In this document: positions 30,516-38,664 of the stretch, one piece after another
Layout: each line of letters begins with the position of its first letter
Position numbering within the stretch: the stretch's first letter is position 1
NCBI GenBank assembly: GCA_016874755.1
Contig: VGTH01000031.1
Location: 1-62,106 of the forward strand
DNA length: 62,106 nt
Direction: 5' to 3'
From: Deltaproteobacteria bacterium
GTDB lineage: Bacteria; Desulfobacterota; Binatia; UBA9968
Made by a program: the position numbers and the translations under genes
Notes under the pieces: model-generated
What the model saw: the letters and a program-made list of their open reading frames with translations, nothing else
Databases searched by the model: none
Told to the model about the DNA's origin: nothing

Positions 30516-31370
30516 TCACCGAAACAGCACGGCTGCCAGCTCGGAGCGAAACCGGTCGGTCAGCGGATCTTCCCCGCCCAGCACCTCGAAGATTTGCACC
30601 ATCGCTTTACGCGCGCCGTCGTCTTGAAACTTGCGGTCGGTTTTCACGATGGTCAGAAACTGCGCTAGCGCGTCGCCGTATTTTTCCATGCTGGCGAGGC
30701 TCTGCGCGAGGTCGAAGCGCAGTTGCAGGTTGTTCGGCTCAGCCTCGACTTTAGCGCGCAGCGCCGCTTCGTCTTGCGCGCCACTGCTTTGCAGTTTCAA
30801 CCGCGCGATCAGCCGGTCGGCCTCTTTGCGCTCGCCGGCCACCATCGAGATCCGCTCCAGATACTCCAGCGCGCTCGCTGTGTCGCCGGCGTCCATGGCC
30901 AACTGCCCCAAACCCAACAGAGCGCGGCCGTGGTTGGGATCGCTGTTGAGCACCGCTTCGTACAGTGCTTTCGCTTCAGCGGCTTTGCCATCCTCGGCCA
31001 ACTCAGCGGCCTGCTCGGCGCGTTTGTCTTTTTCGTTGGGCAGAAATTGACCAAGAAACTGTCGCACGGCCGCCTCCGGTAGCGCGCCGGTGAACTCCGA
31101 AGCGAGATCGCCATCGCGAAAAAGCTTCACTGCCGGAATGCCCTGGATGCCGAAGGCCGCGGCGATGCCTTGGTTCTCGTCGACATTGACCTTGGCAAGA
31201 ACAAATTCGCCCTCGTATTCGTCGGCCAGTTTTTCCAATACCGGTCCAAGCACTTTGCACGGCCCGCACCATGGCGCCCAGAAATCGACCAACACCGGCA
31301 CTTGCTGCGATTGATCGAGAACCGCGGTCTCAAAGTTTTCTTCGTTAACTTCGATGGCCCACTGACTCAT
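30516..31370 (-). CDS. Thioredoxin-TPR protein, CnoX/YbbN family
   Basis: About 284 residues from ATG 31370. The thioredoxin domain has an intact WAPWCGPCK (E. coli CnoX has lost the second function of this site), then TPR-like helices around NHGRALLGLGQLAMDAGD and a C-terminal FLTIVKTDRKFQDDGARKAM block typical of YbbN. CnoX holds unfolded proteins under oxidative chlorine stress and delivers them to GroEL. The intact CxxC suggests a redox-active version. In a row with AhpD-like and AI-2E genes. Confidence 0.85.
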   Translation of the reverse strand: MSQWAIEVNEENFETAVLDQSQQVPVLVDFWAPWCGPCKVLGPVLEKLADEYEGEFVLAKVNVDENQGIAAAFGIQGIPAVKLFRDGDLASEFTGALPEAAVRQFLGQFLPNEKDKRAEQAAELAEDGKAAEAKALYEAVLNSDPNHGRALLGLGQLAMDAGDTASALEYLERISMVAGERKEADRLIARLKLQSSGAQDEAALRAKVEAEPNNLQLRFDLAQSLASMEKYGDALAQFLTIVKTDRKFQDDGARKAMVQIFEVLGGEDPLTDRFRSELAAVLFR

Positions 31371-31391
31371 CTGCATTCACTCGTTTCTTGG

Positions 31392-31637
31392 TTATTTTGC
31401 AATTGCATTCTTGCCGAGATCGCGCACCTTGGCGGCCGCGGGACGCATGGCATAGACCAGCGCCTCGGTGATCTCGTCTTCATTGGCGCCGGCTTTGCGT
31501 GCCTGCTCGAGGTGGCGCTTAGCGCCGCCTTCGTGGCCAATGGCAACACAGACCGCAAAGAAAACCAGTTGCGCGGTCTTCGCATCCATCGAGCCTTCTT
31601 TGTACTTCACGTTGAAAAATTCTTTGTCCTGCGCCAC
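31392..31637 (-). CDS. AhpD/carboxymuconolactone-decarboxylase-like small protein
   Basis: 81 residues. GTG 31637 is taken as the start because AAGGAG lies 7 bp upstream; an ATG at 31682 would run into the preceding gene. The helical core (TAQLVFFAVCVAIGHEGGAKRHLEQARKAGA, abridged) and EITEALVYAMR match the CMD family. The peroxidatic C-x-x-C is not present, as only one Cys precedes the family His position. Peroxidase activity is therefore doubtful. 21 bp before the thioredoxin gene. Confidence 0.7.
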   Translation of the reverse strand: MAQDKEFFNVKYKEGSMDAKTAQLVFFAVCVAIGHEGGAKRHLEQARKAGANEDEITEALVYAMRPAAAKVRDLGKNAIAK

Positions 31638-31678
31638 GGCGTTTCTCCTTATGATCTGATGACTAACTATATTCAAAA

Positions 31679-32776
31679 TCAATCCTGCTTGCCAATGTCA
31701 TTTTCCGGCGGTGGGGTTTTCGCACCGGCGTATTCTTGAAGATAGAGATCGAGCAAGGCGCGCAAAAGCGCAAACAACGCCGGCCCGAGGATAATTCCCA
31801 AGGTACCAAAGAGCGCCACACCGCCGAGAATGCCAAAGAACAGAAACAGCACCGGCAGTCCGAGCCGGTTGCCGATCAACATCGGCTTAAGGAAATTATC
31901 GACGGAACCGACAAAGCCAAGACACCAAACCAGCAAAATCACCGCGCGGACACTTTCACCCTGCAGAAAAAGATAGATGGCAGCCGGCACCGACACGAGC
32001 GCCGAGCCGCCCACCGGCAGCAGCGCCATGAACGCGGTCACCACGCCCCACAAAACTGAAAAGGGCACGCCGACCGCCCAGTAGGCGGCGCCTGCGAGCA
32101 AGCCTTGCACCATCGCCACCACCAGCGACCCATGCACGACAGCAGTGACGGCGTCGACGATATTCTTGAACAAACGCTCCTGGTGCTCGCGATCCATGGG
32201 CAGCAAATGCTGAATATGGCGAACGATGCTGGCGCCGTCGCGCAAAAAGAAAAACAACGTGAACAACGTTACGATAAAGTTGACGCTGAAAAGCAAGACG
32301 TTCTGCGCGACGCCGGCGACCTGTGAAACCAAGAAAGACGAGGTCGCCTGCGTGCCTTGCATCAGAAGCTCTTTCCAATCGATCTTGAGGTCGCCGAGCC
32401 GCAGCGCCAGCATGTCCCACCAGCCGAGCAATTGGCGCGCCCAGGCGCGCTGCGACCAGTGGCCGATTTCGTCTTGTTTAAACAGCGACCGCACCGTCTT
32501 CACGAGCGCAACCGCATCGTCGGAAAGAAACCAGGCGATCTCCAGTCCGGGTGCGATGACCAACAACGTTAGTGCGGCGATGATGAGAAATGCCGCCAGC
32601 GTCGAGCGGCCGCGCAACTTACGTTCGAGCCAACTATAAATGGGATAGGTCAGCAGCGCTAAAATCAGCGCCCAGGTGATCGGTACGAGAAACGGACTGA
32701 GAACCAGAAAGCCGACGTAAAGCAGGAGCAACAGTAATGCAAAGAAAAACGCGGTTACCAACCATGTTTGGGTCAA
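31679..32776 (-). CDS. AI-2E family transporter (permease)
   Basis: 365 residues starting at TTG 32776, strongly supported by GGGAGGTGA immediately upstream. About seven to eight hydrophobic segments and the family motifs DGASIVRHIQHLLP, GSLVVAMVQGLLAGAAYWAVGVP and PVGGSALVSVPAAIYLF are present. PF01594 proteins include TqsA-type exporters and Na+/H+ antiporters, so the substrate is open. First gene of the operon running to putA. Confidence 0.9.
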   Translation of the reverse strand: MTQTWLVTAFFFALLLLLLYVGFLVLSPFLVPITWALILALLTYPIYSWLERKLRGRSTLAAFLIIAALTLLVIAPGLEIAWFLSDDAVALVKTVRSLFKQDEIGHWSQRAWARQLLGWWDMLALRLGDLKIDWKELLMQGTQATSSFLVSQVAGVAQNVLLFSVNFIVTLFTLFFFLRDGASIVRHIQHLLPMDREHQERLFKNIVDAVTAVVHGSLVVAMVQGLLAGAAYWAVGVPFSVLWGVVTAFMALLPVGGSALVSVPAAIYLFLQGESVRAVILLVWCLGFVGSVDNFLKPMLIGNRLGLPVLFLFFGILGGVALFGTLGIILGPALFALLRALLDLYLQEYAGAKTPPPENDIGKQD

Positions 32777-32935
32777 TAGTCACCTCCCTGTTCTGGCGCT
32801 CAAATCTACGCACAAGGGTGCGCGGCTGCAAGCCTCGCGCAGTAGCGAGGTGCACTGCTGTTGCAATTCGCGCCGGTGCTCATTACAACCGGCTGATCGC
32901 TGGCCGACTCGATCACGCGATGCGAAGGAGACCCC

Positions 32936-33913
32936 ATGAAGACTATATTAGCCGCGTTTTTGCTTGTGCTCTTCGGCGCCGTTGCGGCGGCCCAAGCGCA
33001 GCAACCTGCCAAGGTTTGGAAAATCGGCGTGCTGGTTTCCGGCTCGCAGGCGCAAAACGCCGCTCGCGACGACGCGCTGCGTCAGGGTCTTAAAGAGCTG
33101 GGTTACGAAGATGGCAAGAACACCGCTCTAGACTTTCGCTACGCCGAAGGCAAGCTCGAACGGTTGCCGCAAATGGCGCGCGATCTCGTCGACCAAAAAA
33201 TCGATTTGATCGTCGTTGGTGGCACCACTGTGGCGGTGGCTGCGAAGAACGCCACGAGCACTATCCCCATCGTTGTCGCCGGTGCGGGCGATCTGGTCGA
33301 GGCGGGCTTGATCAAGAGTTTCATGTTTCCCGGCGGCAACGTCACCGGCGTGGCGCGCATGTCGGCGGATTTTTTCGGCGCGCGCTTGAAGCTAATCAAA
33401 GAAACGTTGCCCAAGGCGAGGGGGGTCGCGGCGCTGACCAATCCGAAAAATCCTGGCCACGAGCGCAGCCGCAAAGATGCTGAGCTTGGCGCTCAATCGC
33501 TGGGCATGAGCTTTCAGACCCATGCGGCGCGTAGCGCCGGCGAAATCGACGGCGCAGTGGCCGGAGCGGCCAGAAGCGGCGCTCAGGCGCTGTTCATCGT
33601 TACCGACGCCACCTACAACAGCCACATGGCGCAAATCGCCCAAGCCGCGATCAAGCATCGCTTGCCGGCGTTTTACGATCGCAGCGAATTTATCGATGCC
33701 GGCGGCCTTGCGAGCTACGGTGTTAACCTGCCGGACCTCTCGCGCCGCGCCGCCGATTACATTGACAAGATTTTCAAAGGCGCCAAGCCCGGCGACTTGA
33801 CGCTGGTGCAACCGATGAAATTCGATCTTGCGTCGAACCTAAAAACCGCCAGTCAGATCGGCGTGACCATTCCCAACGAAGTCGTGCAGCGCGCGGTGAA
33901 AGTTGTAAAGTAA
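32936..33913 (+). CDS. TrpX-like ABC transporter substrate-binding protein
   Basis: 325 residues with a clear signal peptide (MKTILAAFLLVLFGAVAAAQA). PF04392-type features: KVWKIGVLVSG, GLKELGYEDGKNTALDFRYAEG, DLIVVGGTTVAVAAKNATSTIPIV and a C-lobe ending in ASQIGVTIPNEVVQRA. Some relatives bind tryptophan or other aromatic compounds. AAGGAG precedes ATG 32936. No partner permease or ATPase is in the window. Confidence 0.88.
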   Translation: MKTILAAFLLVLFGAVAAAQAQQPAKVWKIGVLVSGSQAQNAARDDALRQGLKELGYEDGKNTALDFRYAEGKLERLPQMARDLVDQKIDLIVVGGTTVAVAAKNATSTIPIVVAGAGDLVEAGLIKSFMFPGGNVTGVARMSADFFGARLKLIKETLPKARGVAALTNPKNPGHERSRKDAELGAQSLGMSFQTHAARSAGEIDGAVAGAARSGAQALFIVTDATYNSHMAQIAQAAIKHRLPAFYDRSEFIDAGGLASYGVNLPDLSRRAADYIDKIFKGAKPGDLTLVQPMKFDLASNLKTASQIGVTIPNEVVQRAVKVVK

Positions 33914-34216
33914 GCGCCTACCCGCGTTTCCCATCCATTAAATTCACCGCGCTATTCACTCGCGCCAATCGGTATTCGGCCGCGGTTCAGGAGCGGTTCT
34001 GGGCTCTTCTCTGCGCTCACGAGTGGGATAGCGACGGCAGCTGGCAGCAAAAGCCACGCCGAGATTCTTGAAATAAGCCAGCTTTCCTCCAATAAAACAG
34101 CCGAAGAAACTTCAGAGCCACCTAACTTCGCCGATGAACTTGAAAAGGCAGGATAATTTGATTGCCGTTTAAGAAAAAAATTTTCAAAAAAAAAATTCTA
34201 AAATGCTATTTTTTTC

Positions 34217-34246
34217 TTGACATACAATTAATTGTGTCATTATAAT
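34217..34246 (+). promoter_or_regulatory. Near-consensus sigma-70 promoter with palindromic spacer
   Basis: TTGACA at 34217-34222 and TATAAT at 34241-34246, 18-bp spacer. Both hexamers are perfect. A 12-bp perfect palindrome ACAATTAATTGT (34224-34235) lies inside the spacer and may be an operator. A- and T-rich tracts at 34155-34216 resemble an UP element. 33914-34216 holds no recognisable gene. Confidence 0.8.
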
Positions 34247-34364
34247 CGCGTCACCTACAAAATATGGGAGGGTTGCAGAGAGCAAAAATCTCTTCGCCTG
34301 AGTCGAAGGTCTGATCCTCTTCAAGAAGTTGCCCACCCATTCGGAATTTTAAAAGGAGGTACTT

Positions 34365-34412
34365 ATGGCTGCAAAGAAAAAAGCCAAGAAGAAAGCCAAA
34401 AAGAAAAAGTAA
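34365..34412 (+). CDS. 15-residue Lys/Ala-rich peptide
   Basis: A complete reading frame of 15 codons encoding MAAKKKAKKKAKKKK, with AAAAGGAGGT at 34351-34360 ending 4 bp before the ATG. It lies about 112 nt downstream of the predicted transcription start of a near-consensus promoter and is followed by a strong terminator at 34498-34533. Composition (11 Lys, 3 Ala) resembles the tails of histone-H1-like proteins, so nucleic-acid binding is a guess. It may instead act as a regulatory leader peptide or be incidental to a regulatory RNA. Too short for a homology-based call. Confidence 0.55.
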   Translation: MAAKKKAKKKAKKKK

Positions 34413-34467
34413 GCTTTGAGATGTGAGGTGGTGGTGGTGGTATAACCCTCCTTAATCTCAGGCGACA

Positions 34468-34488
34468 AGATAGCCGTTCTGGCTATCT
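34468..34488 (+). ncRNA. Stable hairpin in the 3' part of the lysine-peptide transcript
   Basis: AGATAGCC (34468-34475) pairs perfectly with GGCTATCT (34481-34488) around loop GTTCT. It precedes the terminator hairpin by 9 nt and belongs to the predicted 34253-34533 transcript, which may be a structured RNA. Confidence 0.5.
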
Positions 34489-34497
34489 GATAAACAA

Positions 34498-34533
34498 AGC
34501 CCTCCGAAATGCGTCGGGGGGCTCTGTTTTTTT
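34498..34533 (+). terminator. Rho-independent terminator of the lysine-peptide unit
   Basis: 10-bp stem 34498-34507 with 34514-34523 (one G-T pair), 6-nt loop, then a run of seven T at 34527-34533. Confidence 0.88.
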
Positions 34534-34677
34534 GGCTCGTAAAATAGCAACCTAACAGTTCCAGTTCTCGTCTCATTGCTTTAGTCCGCAGAAGAAGATG
34601 GGCTGCACTCTATCAGCAGGAGCCCGATCGCGAGCTCTTGCGTGCCTTTGGGCAGTTGGTTAGATTTCTACCACCCT

Positions 34678-35226
34678 ATGGCCAGGCGTTACTCTAAAGC
34701 GATTTTGTTGAGCTGCTGTTTGGTTTTTCTTGCCGCGTCGGCATTGGCCCAAACCGGTGTCAACTACAAAGTCATACCCAATCTGGAGCCGATGAAAGAC
34801 AAATCACCGACGCCGGATTTCACCGTGGTAGCTCCCGACGGTAAAAAGCTCTCCCTCAAAGACTTCCGCGGTAAAATCGTTTTCTTGAACTTTTGGGCGA
34901 GCTGGTGTGTGCCCTGCCGCGAAGAGATGCCGGCGATGGAGAAACTCTATCAAGAGTTCAAGGACCAAAATTTCGTGGTGTTGGCCATCGCGGTTAAAGA
35001 CCGCCGGCAGGACGCCATCGATTTCGTCAAAGAGTTGAAGCTCACCTATCCGATCGGTCTCGATCCCGATGGCGCGGCTGGCGTGCTCTACGGCGCTTGG
35101 GGACTGCCGACAACCTATCTCATTGGCCCCAAGGGCGAGGGGTTGGCGCGCGCCTGGGGGCCGGCCGACTGGCATGGCGCCAGCGCGCGCAAGCTGATTC
35201 AAGAACTCGTTGACGGCAAACGATGA
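34678..35226 (+). CDS. TlpA/ResA-type periplasmic thioredoxin
   Basis: 182 residues from ATG 34678, chosen because the signal peptide (RRYSKAILLSCCLVFLAASALA) then sits at the N-terminus; GTG 34642 is also in frame. The thioredoxin fold carries Cys77 and Cys80 in WASWCVPC and a cis-Pro in GLPTTYLIG. TlpA/ResA proteins reduce apocytochrome c or copper-site cysteines. It overlaps ccdA by 4 bp (ATGA), so the two act as a reductant pair. Confidence 0.92.
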   Translation: MARRYSKAILLSCCLVFLAASALAQTGVNYKVIPNLEPMKDKSPTPDFTVVAPDGKKLSLKDFRGKIVFLNFWASWCVPCREEMPAMEKLYQEFKDQNFVVLAIAVKDRRQDAIDFVKELKLTYPIGLDPDGAAGVLYGAWGLPTTYLIGPKGEGLARAWGPADWHGASARKLIQELVDGKR

Positions 35227-35960
35227 GCGACGTCAACGTTTTTGTCGCCTTTGCCGCCGGCATTCTGTCTTTCTTGTCCCCCTGTGTTCTGCCGCTGATC
35301 CCGTCTTATCTATCCTTTATCTCGGGAGTTTCGCTGGAAGAAATTCGCGGTGCCCAAGCGCCGGCCAGCGTGCGCCGCCGCGTCGTGCTCAATGCCCTCG
35401 CTTTTGTTTTCGGTTTTTCTCTGGTTTTCGTCTCGTTTGGTGCGTCGGCGAGCTATCTCGGCAGCTTGTTTTTCGGTTATCGCAACGCCATTCGCATCGG
35501 CGGCGGCGTTTTCATCCTGTTGGTGGGAATTTATCTGACCGGTTTAATCAAAATACCGGCGCTCGATCGCTATCTACAGTTCAATCTAAAGGACAAGCCG
35601 GCCGGATACCTGGGCTCGGTATTGGTCGGCATCACGTTTGCGGTGGCCTGGACGCCTTGCGTCGGCCCGATCCTGGGAGCAATTTTGGCGATCGCCGGCA
35701 CGGCAGCGGACGTCAGCCGTGGCATCTTGCTCTTGGCCACCTATGCCGCCGGACTAGCGCTGCCGTTTTTTCTAAGCGCAGTTGCCATTAATTCGTTTTT
35801 TCAGTTCTCGCAAGCGTTTCGCCGCTACATCGAGGCTTTTCATGTCGCCGGTGGCGTGCTGCTGATTCTCGTCGGTGTGTTGCTCATCACCGACTACATG
35901 ACTTACCTGAACGTCTACGTGCTACGTTTCACTCCCGATTGGCTGCTCAAGTTGTTGTAA
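35223..35960 (+). CDS. ccdA: CcdA-type cytochrome c biogenesis membrane protein
   Basis: 245 residues, six predicted membrane helices. The DsbD-like core shows LSPCVLPLIPSYLSFISG and AWTPCVGPILG, each supplying one Cys of the transmembrane pair. It passes electrons from cytoplasmic thioredoxin to the periplasmic TlpA encoded just upstream. Thioredoxin TrxA is encoded 2 kb downstream. Confidence 0.94.
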   Translation: MSDVNVFVAFAAGILSFLSPCVLPLIPSYLSFISGVSLEEIRGAQAPASVRRRVVLNALAFVFGFSLVFVSFGASASYLGSLFFGYRNAIRIGGGVFILLVGIYLTGLIKIPALDRYLQFNLKDKPAGYLGSVLVGITFAVAWTPCVGPILGAILAIAGTAADVSRGILLLATYAAGLALPFFLSAVAINSFFQFSQAFRRYIEAFHVAGGVLLILVGVLLITDYMTYLNVYVLRFTPDWLLKLL

Positions 35961-36073
35961 CCGAGCGCGTCCGCAAGTTTGACCGCCAAGGACCTTAATG
36001 TTAGCTATCTAAATTCGATGGCCTGGACGATCGTCCAAACGAGCAATCAAGAAATCCCGTCGGTTTTGGAGTA

Positions 36074-36625
36074 ATGATGGAAGACTATGTCCGCGCAATA
36101 ATCAAAGACCTCGGTGAAGATCCGGACCGCGAAGGCTTGCTAAAGACACCCCACCGCGTCGCCCAGGCGCTGAAGTTTCTGACCCGTGGCTACGAAATGG
36201 ACCCAGTCAAAGTCATCAACGACGCGCTTTTCACCGAAGATCATGAAGAGATGATCGTGCAAAAGGACATCGACTTTTACTCTTTGTGCGAGCATCACAT
36301 GCTGCCGTTTTTCGGCAAAGCCCACGTCGCCTACATTCCGCACCACAAGATCGTTGGCATCTCAAAACTGGCACGCTTGGTGGATATCTACGCGCGCCGC
36401 CTGCAGGTGCAAGAACGAATGACCAACCAGATCGCTTCGATCATGATGGACAAACTCGACGCGCTCGGCGTCGCCGTTGTGATCGAGGCCGAGCATCTGT
36501 GCATGCGCATGCGCGGCGTCGAGAAGCAAAACTCCTACGTCATCACCAGCGCCCTCCTAGGCGCTTTTCGCACGCGCCAGGAAACCCGCAGCGAGTTCAT
36601 GAACCTGATCCGCAGAAAGGACTGA
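36074..36625 (+). CDS. folE: GTP cyclohydrolase I
   Basis: 183 residues. The zinc ligands are visible: Cys and His in [19 protein letters not shown] (first and fourth residues of CEHH) and the second Cys in [12 protein letters not shown]. It makes dihydroneopterin triphosphate from GTP, the first step to tetrahydrofolate. GGAG precedes the double ATG at 36074/36077. It is 11 bp upstream of pepA. Confidence 0.96.
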   Translation: MMEDYVRAIIKDLGEDPDREGLLKTPHRVAQALKFLTRGYEMDPVKVINDALFTEDHEEMIVQKDIDFYSLCEHHMLPFFGKAHVAYIPHHKIVGISKLARLVDIYARRLQVQERMTNQIASIMMDKLDALGVAVVIEAEHLCMRMRGVEKQNSYVITSALLGAFRTRQETRSEFMNLIRRKD

Positions 36626-36636
36626 GCGCGGACGCC

Positions 36637-38109
36637 ATGGAAGTCAAATTTCGCGACGTCGGGCCGGAGAAAATCGCTACCGAGCTGCTGGTTTTGCCGG
36701 TGCAGGGAAAAAAACTGGACGCAGCGCCGCTGCGCGCCCTCGACCGCAGTCTGCGCGGCAAGCTGCGCGAGCGCATCGAGAAAAGCAAATTTACCGGCGC
36801 CGAGGGAAGCAGCCTGCTCTTTCCAACGGTGGGTTTGCTACCGGCAACTCAGCTGTTGCTGATCGGCATGGGCAAAGACTTGGACACCGAGAGTTGGCGC
36901 CGGGCCGGCGCGCGGGCGCGCAAGGAAGCCGGCAGCCTCGCGGCGACTGCGATCGCTTGGTTTTTTACCGAAGTCGATGACGCCGAGCTGGCCGGCGCGT
37001 CGATCGTCGAAGGCATGTTGTTGGCGAGTTATCAGTTCAACAAATACCGCTCCAACGGCAAGGCGCCTGAAGAGCTCAAGTCGCTGACGCTTTTCCGTCC
37101 CGGCATCAATCGCAGCAAGGGATTGACCAACGCTATTGAGGCGGCGCAAAAAGCGACCGCCGGCGTTTCCCTGGCACGCGACCTCGTCAACGAACCGCCG
37201 TCAGTGACCACCGCGCGCTTTCTGGGGGCGCAGGCGCAGCGCCATTGCACCGGGCGCGGTTTGTCGGTGGAAGTCTGGAACAAAAGCAAGATCTCGGCGC
37301 TCAAGCTCAACGGCCTGTTGGCGGTCAACCGTGGTAGTCAGGAAGAGCCGCGCTTCATCAAGATACATTACAAACCGGCCGGTAAAGCGCGCAAGAAAGT
37401 CGCGCTCATCGGCAAAGGCATCACCTTTGATTCGGGCGGTTTGTCGCTCAAGCCGTCAAAGTCGATGGAAACCATGAAGCTCGACATGGCCGGCGGCGCC
37501 GCCGTCATCGCGACCATGAGCCGCTTGCCCCATTTAGGATTCGATATCGAAGTGACCGGCTACGTGCCGACTACCGACAATCTTCCCGGTCCCAACGCGC
37601 AAAAGCCTGGCGACATCATCCGCTACCTAAACGGCAAGACAATCGAAGTGCTCAATACCGACGCGGAAGGCAGATTGATTCTTGCCGATGCGCTCTGTCT
37701 CGCCGCCAAAGAAAAACCCGATTACATGATTAACCTGGCGACGCTCACCGGCGCCTGCGTGACGGCGTTGGGTAATCAGGTCGCCGGGCTTTTCAGCAAC
37801 AACCAAGCGCTCGCCGACAATCTTTTGCGCAGCTCGCGCGACGCCGGCGAAAAACTTTGGCAGCTGCCGTTGGTGAAAGAATACAAAGAGATGATCAAAA
37901 GCAGCGTCGCCGACATGAAAAACATCGGCGGCGCTTCAGGCGGCGCGATCACCGCCGCGTTGATTCTGCAAGAATTTGTCGGCGACGTGCCCTGGGCCCA
38001 TCTTGATATCGCCGGCCCGGCGTTCTCCGAAAGCAACACGCCGCTCTGTCCCAAAGGCGGCACTGGATTCGGTGTGCGCACGCTGTTAAAGTTTTTGAGT
38101 AACCTCTAA
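36637..38109 (+). CDS. pepA: Leucyl aminopeptidase (M17)
   Basis: 490 residues from ATG 36637; in-frame codons upstream to 36286 only reflect an open frame inside folE. Metal and catalytic motifs: GKGITFDSGGLSLKP with the active Lys, and NTDAEGRLILADAL, the M17 signature. It is a hexameric two-metal exopeptidase that recycles peptides. It is followed by trxA after 18 bp. Confidence 0.96.
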   Translation: MEVKFRDVGPEKIATELLVLPVQGKKLDAAPLRALDRSLRGKLRERIEKSKFTGAEGSSLLFPTVGLLPATQLLLIGMGKDLDTESWRRAGARARKEAGSLAATAIAWFFTEVDDAELAGASIVEGMLLASYQFNKYRSNGKAPEELKSLTLFRPGINRSKGLTNAIEAAQKATAGVSLARDLVNEPPSVTTARFLGAQAQRHCTGRGLSVEVWNKSKISALKLNGLLAVNRGSQEEPRFIKIHYKPAGKARKKVALIGKGITFDSGGLSLKPSKSMETMKLDMAGGAAVIATMSRLPHLGFDIEVTGYVPTTDNLPGPNAQKPGDIIRYLNGKTIEVLNTDAEGRLILADALCLAAKEKPDYMINLATLTGACVTALGNQVAGLFSNNQALADNLLRSSRDAGEKLWQLPLVKEYKEMIKSSVADMKNIGGASGGAITAALILQEFVGDVPWAHLDIAGPAFSESNTPLCPKGGTGFGVRTLLKFLSNL

Positions 38110-38127
38110 CCAAGGAGAACCGTGAAC

Positions 38128-38454
38128 ATGGCCAACATTGCTGAAGTGGGCGATAACAATTTCGAGAGCGAAGTCATCAAATCCAACGTGCCCGTGCTGG
38201 TCGATTTCTGGGCGCCGTGGTGCGGACCGTGCAAAGCGATCGCACCGGTGGTCGAAGAAATCGCCGGCGAATACGCCGGCAAGCTCAAAGTCGCCAAGCT
38301 CAACGTCGACGACCATCCGGCCACGGCGTCGCGCTTCGGCATCCGCGGCATCCCAAATTTATTGATTATCAAGGGCGGCGCCGTCGCCGAACAAATCGTC
38401 GGCGCCGTGCCCAAAGCGAAGCTCGTCGCGGCAATCAACAAAGCACTGCAATAG
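38128..38454 (+). CDS. trxA: Thioredoxin
   Basis: 108 residues from ATG 38128; GTG 38122 is also possible but lies only 4 bp from AAGGAG (38112-38117). Active site WAPWCGPCK, buried Asp in LVDFWAPW, and [14 protein letters not shown] with the cis-Pro. It is the general cytoplasmic disulfide reductant and potential donor for CcdA. Confidence 0.96.
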   Translation: MANIAEVGDNNFESEVIKSNVPVLVDFWAPWCGPCKAIAPVVEEIAGEYAGKLKVAKLNVDDHPATASRFGIRGIPNLLIIKGGAVAEQIVGAVPKAKLVAAINKALQ

Positions 38455-38533
38455 CGGACAACGCCCCCAGCGCGGCGCAGGCAAAGATTGGCCGCAAAAA
38501 ACCCAAAGAACGCAAAAAGTCGGAGAGGGGATA

Positions 38534-38626
38534 TTCACCACGGAGGACACGCAGCACACGAAGGTAAGAGAAGAAAATCAAAAAGTTTTCTCCGAACTTC
38601 GTGTCCTGCGTGTGCTTCGTGGTGAG
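38534..38626. repeat. CACGAAG-type dispersed repeat, copy 3
   Basis: Inverted arms at 38534-38562 and 38597-38626 with the outer end TTCACCAC/GGTGAG. It lies between trxA and rodA, which converge, so it may also act as a bidirectional terminator. Confidence 0.8.
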
Positions 38627-38664
38627 ATTTCATGGCGCGCCCGCTCGCGGCATCGCCCCATTCC

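Noticed and set aside
34253-34533. tmRNA-like reading of the lysine-peptide transcript
   Set aside because: It has no tRNA-like ends, no CCA, no T-loop, and the peptide does not end in a LAA-type tag.
36286-36636. N-terminal extension of the PepA frame
   Set aside because: It lies inside folE in another frame and has no family similarity. ATG 36637 gives the normal PepA start.
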